Shown: positions 60,401-64,000 of the stretch, one piece after another
Numbering within the stretch: position 1 is the stretch's first letter
Layout: each line of letters opens with the position of its first letter
From: Blastomussa wellsi
Lineage: Eukaryota > Cnidaria > Anthozoa > Scleractinia > Plerogyridae
Direction: 5' to 3'
Assembly (NCBI GenBank): GCA_947652115.1
Contig: OX393564.1
Span: 4,514,354 to 4,578,353 of the forward strand
DNA length: 64,000 bases
The notes under the pieces: generated by a model
Told to the model about the DNA's origin: nothing
Database searches by the model: none
Seen by the model: the letters and a program-made list of their open reading frames with translations, nothing else
Program-made: the position numbers and the translations under genes

Positions 60401-62112
60401 ATGCACGTGGGAGGGTTGGTAAGCACAAAAGAAGCATAAGAGTCGACCAGGGCGATAGCCGAGAGCGACTTAACTTTTTGAGAGCTTAGCAAGCCTTCGA
60501 CACGCGTCCATAACTCAATACTATACACTGCGGCAAAACTTCACGTGGCAAAGTTGCTATCTGAATTTGCACACGCAATCTTCTACACTGCATTCTTTTT
60601 AACAATAATTCTTAGCTTTATTTCCATAATTTTATCCTATTGTTGGCTTTTATCTCACAATGTATTTTATGCTTTTAGCGCCTCGTTCACTTTTTCCCCG
60701 TTGAAGACTGTAGCGTTGGCAGTCGAGAGTGTTTTACATTTTATCATGATAAATCCTGGCTGTGGCTCATCAATTTTTTCTTAGGAATATTCAGTGATCT
60801 CTAAAAATGTGGCAAAATCAAAACTTACTTATGTAATGCTCTCCAAACACTTCCACCTTCAAACAAGCTCCATTCTTGAAAGACAATGGAAATATTCTGA
60901 CATAACGTCCGACCTTTCGTTCCGCAGCATTGCTGTAGACAATTTCTTTAGCGGATTTGCCACCATAAAATTCCGGCTGCCGACGAAAACAATAAACGTG
61001 TCATTGTTATACGACCATGGTTTAGTTTGGTTTGTAGGCATTCATATTAGTTGTTTTTTGCTGTATTTTGAGTTTGTCATGTATTTTGCTTGTAAATATC
61101 CAGCATTATTTTGCCGGTACCCATTTATACATCTGGGTGGAGAGAGGCACTGGGAAAGTAAAGTGTATTGCAAAGAACACAACGCAGTGACCCGGCCGAT
61201 CAGGAGTCCACCGCGCTAACCATTAGGGGCCACCGCGCCTCCCACAGATAAAGCATAGGTCTAATAAATATAAAAAAAATTAATGCGCCCCCATTTTTAA
61301 ACTCGGCATTTTATGTCCAATTTGGTCGTAACGCGGACGGGGGCGAACGTTTAGACTCGTTTTGAGTCGACTTTTTGATGCGCAAATGAATCTTTTCATT
61401 CATCAATTACATAAGCCCTCTTTTCATGTGCTTTTTAACAGTTAAGCAATGTTACTATAATATTTTTCGATGTGTCGAAATCTTTTAATCCCCTTCTAAT
61501 CATTCTTCTTTGTGAGCACTTCGTCGATTCAGCGAGGTGGGATTCTGCCAATGGGTCGGTATAAACAGTATTGAGTCACCTGGATCATGTTCTTCTTTAA
61601 ATGGCTAGACTCACTAAAGTGATACCTTGATAAAATTCCAAGAATCCCAGAAGTTCTTTTCCAGCGACACTTGCACCCTGTATCTTGTTACCCAAGCTTC
61701 TCTACCCTTGAAGTTCGAACACCCCTGAATTTTGAATCCGCAGACAAGATACAGGCTAACTAGATCGATTTGTAGATGTGGGTACGGATCTTTGGCTGTG
61801 GCTAGTGGAGCCCAGCCCGAATCCTTCAGACGTCCACTTGATGCGGGAAAACGCGGGTCTTCACTCGACGCTTTCATTCTACTATCCGGGATCATATTTG
61901 AGCCATATCGGCCTACTCCAAGCGTCCTACCGCAATCTAGTAAAAGTGTAGAAAATTACTGAGCTTACAAAACAACCTGTTGTAATAAAAAGGTGCGGAA
62001 GATGAAAATTTTACAAAAAAGCAAACTTACACTTTGTTCCCTCTGAAATCGCAGCGAACAAACACAGAAGGAACAAAAACGTGGCAACGACTTTCTTTAC
62101 TGGAAGCCTCAT
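48415..62112 (-). CDS. Secreted discoidin (F5/8C) / SH3-Tudor-like / EGF-repeat protein, 3' end not found
   Basis: Sixteen exons traced: 62031-62112, 61626-61936, 60829-60976, 60190-60335, 58877-59111, 58030-58374, 57212-57325, 56496-56779, 55428-55679, 54291-54522, 53557-53688, 52814-52927, 51602-51724, 50070-50192, 48835-48969 and 48415-48537. All phases fit; about 966 residues so far. Order: signal peptide (MRLPVKKVVATFLFLLCLFA); discoidin/F5-8C domain over exons 2-3 (CGRTLGVG, DSGWAPL, YPHLQIDL, ends GRYVRIFPLSF and CLKVEVFG); three related beta-rich modules (GKVPVFVLE, DACVVVPKG, GKTVLFYED), which look SH3/Tudor-like; a Cys-rich exon; then about 12 EGF-like repeats. Most repeats are of the calcium-binding D-[IVL]-[DN]-E-C type, and most of the single-repeat exons are symmetric 1-1. 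The discoidin part and the EGF part join because exon 6 has a donor (ACG|GTAGGG) in phase 1, three codons before a TAA. Likely extracellular matrix or adhesion. The last exon(s) below 48415 were not recognised. Confidence 0.75.
48596..48720 (-). mobile_element. SINE fragment
   Basis: Contains GGAGTCGAACCCGG (box B on the minus strand) and AGAACACAACACATTGATCC, as in the SINE at 61110-61243. Confidence 0.5.
49799..50042 (-). mobile_element. tRNA-derived SINE with 14-bp target-site duplication
   Basis: Same family as 32578-32823, in reverse (GAGAGGCACTGTGAG, CTAGCCATTAGACCACTGAG). Flanked by GATACGGCCATCAG at 49785-49798 and 50043-50056. It lies in an intron of the EGF gene, 28 bp from the exon ending at 50070. 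Confidence 0.88.
50303..50662. repeat. 30-bp inverted repeat bracketing a hairpin and tRNA-like block
   Basis: GCCATAACACTACTGGAACA (about 50302) is inverted at about 50643-50662. The segment between holds the TAGCCTG hairpin and, at 50585, a box B-like GGCTCGAATCCCG followed by a T run. Confidence 0.7.
50363..50529. mobile_element. Hairpin, TAGCCTG-ended family
   Basis: TAGCCTGTTCCAGACCCTCG is inverted at the right end. GAAAGAAGCGGCCGAGCGAG is inverted as CTCGCTCGGACGCTTCTTTC. It lies between the two 30-bp inverted flanks noted at 50303 and 50632. Confidence 0.75.
51985..52680. repeat. Purine-rich minisatellite (GTGAGGGAGGGCCGGAGG)
   Basis: About 20 copies of a core GTGAGGGAGGGCCGGAGG separated by GGAGGGAAG-type runs, about 700 bp, in an intron of the EGF gene. 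Strong purine strand bias. It gives long artificial ORFs on both strands. Confidence 0.9.
53055..53280. mobile_element. MITE-like element (CATAGGCGCACG ends)
   Basis: Ends CATAGGCGCACG and CGTACGCCTGTG are roughly inverted. The interior includes TTTCGGGCAAAACG-type repeats. EGF-gene intron. Confidence 0.45.
53994..54066. mobile_element. Short hairpin MITE (AACAATTAGATTATGAGC)
   Basis: AACAATTAGATTATGAGCTC is inverted as AATAATCTAATTGTT; the inner blocks CGAGATTTCTA and TAGAAATCGAG also pair. Its ends match those of 39618-39733. Confidence 0.75.
54627..55013. repeat. (TTCG)n microsatellite
   Basis: About 390 bp of TTCG repeats, broken at intervals by TTTCGCTCTTTC and TTTGTCCTTTGGCTC. In an EGF-gene intron. 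Repeat-encoded RSFVRSFV-type ORFs are not genes. Confidence 0.95.
56325..56485 (+). mobile_element. tRNA-like SINE, second family
   Basis: Box B-like GGGTTCGAATCCCGTCGGGG at 56410. The head CCCCTGGCTAACAATGGAGA recurs at about 57450 without the box B part. The tail resembles that after 50600. Confidence 0.55.
56914..56993. mobile_element. Hairpin, TAGCCTG-ended family
   Basis: TAGCCTGCAAACAGGCTCC is inverted at the right end (AGCCTGTCTGCAGGCTA), 80 bp, in an EGF-gene intron. Confidence 0.75.
57770..57945. repeat. Dispersed repeat (CCCTCGTGTTTAGATGAGG)
   Basis: Shares GATTCTCCCAAAC and TTTAGATGAGGCTATGTAAA with about 9745-9800, and the latter block with 30863-31118. Confidence 0.6.
61110..61243 (-). 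mobile_element. SINE, 5' part only
   Basis: Reverse copy of the head of the SINE at 32578 (GGAGAGAGGCACTGGGAAAG, CGCTAACCATTAGGGGCCAC). Truncated. In an intron of the discoidin/EGF gene. Confidence 0.7.
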
Positions 62113-62827
62113 CTTTCATCGATTGTTGATGCCTAGTGCCTCGGTGTGTAATGTATTGTAACGTCATTTAATGAAGCGATGCTACTACTGCGCGCGCGGA
62201 TTAGAACTTTGGAAGTTGTCTAGGCTCGAGCACCTAGTTACCTATTGGATGCTAGTCAATCTCAGCATCTCTCCCCTTTCCCACCCCCGAGTAGCTCATA
62301 GCCTGGATGGAGGGGACAATTAGAATAATGCCTTGACCGAGAGAACAACGTAGTTACCATTTACCATTTGGCCACTGGGCCTTCCAGAAATGAATACTTC
62401 AAACTAATCCAACACAAATCGTTCTTTTCAAACTATTATAGTCACTCTATAATTGTTACAGGAACTATTGGGCTACAGTCAGATATTATCGACAGTATTG
62501 AATCCATAGTGAATAACCTATTTGTCTGCTATTTGTAAGGAAACTCGTGTTATAAAATTAAATTGACTAAAATATACCATTAAACAAACTAATTAAGGTG
62601 GAATATGAATGGCGGCAATGGCGAACAACCACGTTTTCTTCGCTTGTCACCCTTCACCACGCTGAACGATTCCATTAGAAATCAGAACTTTATCTAATAA
62701 GCTGAAGTCCCATGATAACTGTCAAAAATGTTTAAAATGAAGAAACACTGAAAACAGTGAACTCAAGATAGTTCACAGTCTAAAACTCGTACTCTAAAGT
62801 TTACACTTGCGTCCCGCAGTTGAAGGA

Positions 62828-63550
62828 TCAGGTGGATTTTTCCTCGATCATGTAAATAGCGGACCTCCTCCAATCAGGTGCTTCCGTCAACTCTTCAGTT
62901 GGACCAAGTGTAACCTGATGATCGCGCCCAGACTCCCCCTTTTTGGTGCAGAGCAACAGAAAAGGAATGCTTGCGCCAACGATTACTACTGTACCAGCCA
63001 TGTAAAACGCATGCGTGTAAGAATTCAACGAGTCAGCCATAAGACCTGGAAGACGAAAAGGAAATAGATTAGTGTTCTTCATGGATAGAACTCTCGTTAC
63101 TTCTCTATTTTTTGCTTTACATCGTAAAAAACCTCTTAAACAAGGGTTTTTTTTACATTTTTAGATTGTCCAGAACTCACCGGCTATTGGGGGACCGCTG
63201 GCCAAAAAGAACGAGCTGATTTGCATCTCCCAGCCAATAGCAACAGGAATTTTTGGCGGGCTAACACACGTGATAAGGAGGACATTGAGTGTTGTAATAA
63301 ATACACCGTCACAGAACCCGTATATTACAATGAAGATAATCACATGTTTGTACAAGGTTGCCATAGTAACCAACAAGATTGACGTTCCTGCGACTAGCTC
63401 AGACACCTGATACACATGCAATGTGTTCACTTTCTGTAAGTCACACAGCGGCCCGCATAGCAGTCTCCCCGCACAAGAAGCCAGCCCATAATAGACAAAG
63501 AGCCGCGATGCTGCGTCAGCAGAAATTCCGATGTCTTCACAATATCGCAC
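62828..63550 (-). CDS. Monocarboxylate transporter-like MFS protein (SLC16 type), 3' exons only
   Basis: Two exons: 63181-63550 and 62828-63045, joined in phase 1. They encode roughly the last 195 residues, ending at TGA 62828. The translation shows C-terminal-half MFS helices with a loop GRLLCGPLCD after a helix (the signature of the first cytoplasmic-type loop of that half), then GPPIAGLMADSLNSYTHAFY across the splice. The same order is typical of the last helices of monocarboxylate transporters. The final hydrophobic helix is followed by a short hydrophilic tail (KKGESGRDHQ). The upstream exons lie beyond the right edge of the window. The substrate cannot be told from this part. The neighbouring gene is on the same strand, but nothing links the two functionally. 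Confidence 0.75.
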
Positions 63551-64000
63551 CTACCGGGAATCAACATATGAGTATAAAACTTCTTATGGATCATTCTCGC
63601 CCCTCTTAAACCTGGTTTTCACTTGCGACGCAGTCGGAGGCGGAGTTGTAAGCGTTATGATCTAGTGAAAATAAAGTCGACCTCCCATCCTAGTGCTTTG
63701 ACTCAAGCCGGGCTCGATAGCCGAGAGTCTCAAGTTAATTGTCCCAGGATTGTCTTATTGGTTTATTCAGGGCGCATAGCTCTGAACACGTTCATGCTTA
63801 TGTTTGTCTAATGACCTTGCAATGACTTGTAACGCATTGAAAGTTCCTGTCATAGTTTACGTTCTACTCGTTATTATTAGATCTTCCGAGTTTGTTATTC
63901 GTTGGTTATTCGCGTTGGCCCGTTTGTATTCGCTTTCTCAACTAAGTCTCAGAATTGTCTCGAGTTATCTTACCGGGTCATCAAATTTCATATCCAAACA
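63551..64000. other. Intron of the transporter gene; no exon recognised
   Basis: No further MFS exon is seen. About 63607 has CCTGGTTTTCACTTGCGACG, like the end of the MITE at 42699. Confidence 0.45.

Overview
The window is animal nuclear DNA. It has split genes with GT-AG introns, secreted multidomain proteins (discoidin/F5-8C, EGF, Ig), tRNA-derived SINEs with target-site duplications, and many short foldback/MITE elements in introns and intergenic DNA. The style (AT-rich non-coding DNA, compact 5-exon esterases, EGF/discoidin protein, many small palindromic elements) suggests a cnidarian, probably an anthozoan such as a stony coral. That assignment is inference; no database search was possible. 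All gene models below were assembled by eye from splice signals, reading phase and protein similarity.

Layout. 1-3.4 kb: repeats only. 3.5-5.0 kb (minus): a small 3-exon gene for an acidic, HTH-containing protein. 5.9-45.3 kb: a cluster of five type-B carboxylesterase genes. CE-A (5.9-10.6), CE-B (11.8-18.5) and CE-C (21.4-29.1) are on the minus strand. CE-D (29.6-34.9) and CE-E (41.6-45.3) are on the plus strand. CE-C and CE-D are head-to-head with about 530 bp between their start codons. A small Ig-domain gene (38.5-41.3/41.5, plus) sits between CE-D and CE-E. 48.4-62.1 kb (minus): one large gene for a secreted protein with a signal peptide, a discoidin domain, three SH3/Tudor-like modules and about 12 EGF-like repeats. 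62.8-63.6 kb (minus): the last two exons of a monocarboxylate-transporter-like MFS gene that runs off the right edge.

The five esterases share five exons with intron phases 1-0-0-2. All keep the Ser-Glu-His triad. CE-A, B, C and D end in KDEL and should be retained in the ER lumen; CE-E lacks it and is probably secreted. CE-A, B and C are each exactly 584 residues, so they are recent tandem duplicates. The paralogues differ at oxyanion-hole and nucleophile-elbow positions (HGGA in B, GESTG in C, GSSAG in A, GQSAG in D), which suggests substrate diversification, plausibly in xenobiotic or lipid-ester metabolism.

The most unusual protein is the discoidin/Tudor-like/EGF chimera. The most unusual DNA structures are a roughly 4.7 kb segment bracketed by inverted TCGGTCGA-type satellite arrays, long palindromes, nested MITEs, and a 0.5-kb direct repeat flanking two coding exons of CE-C.
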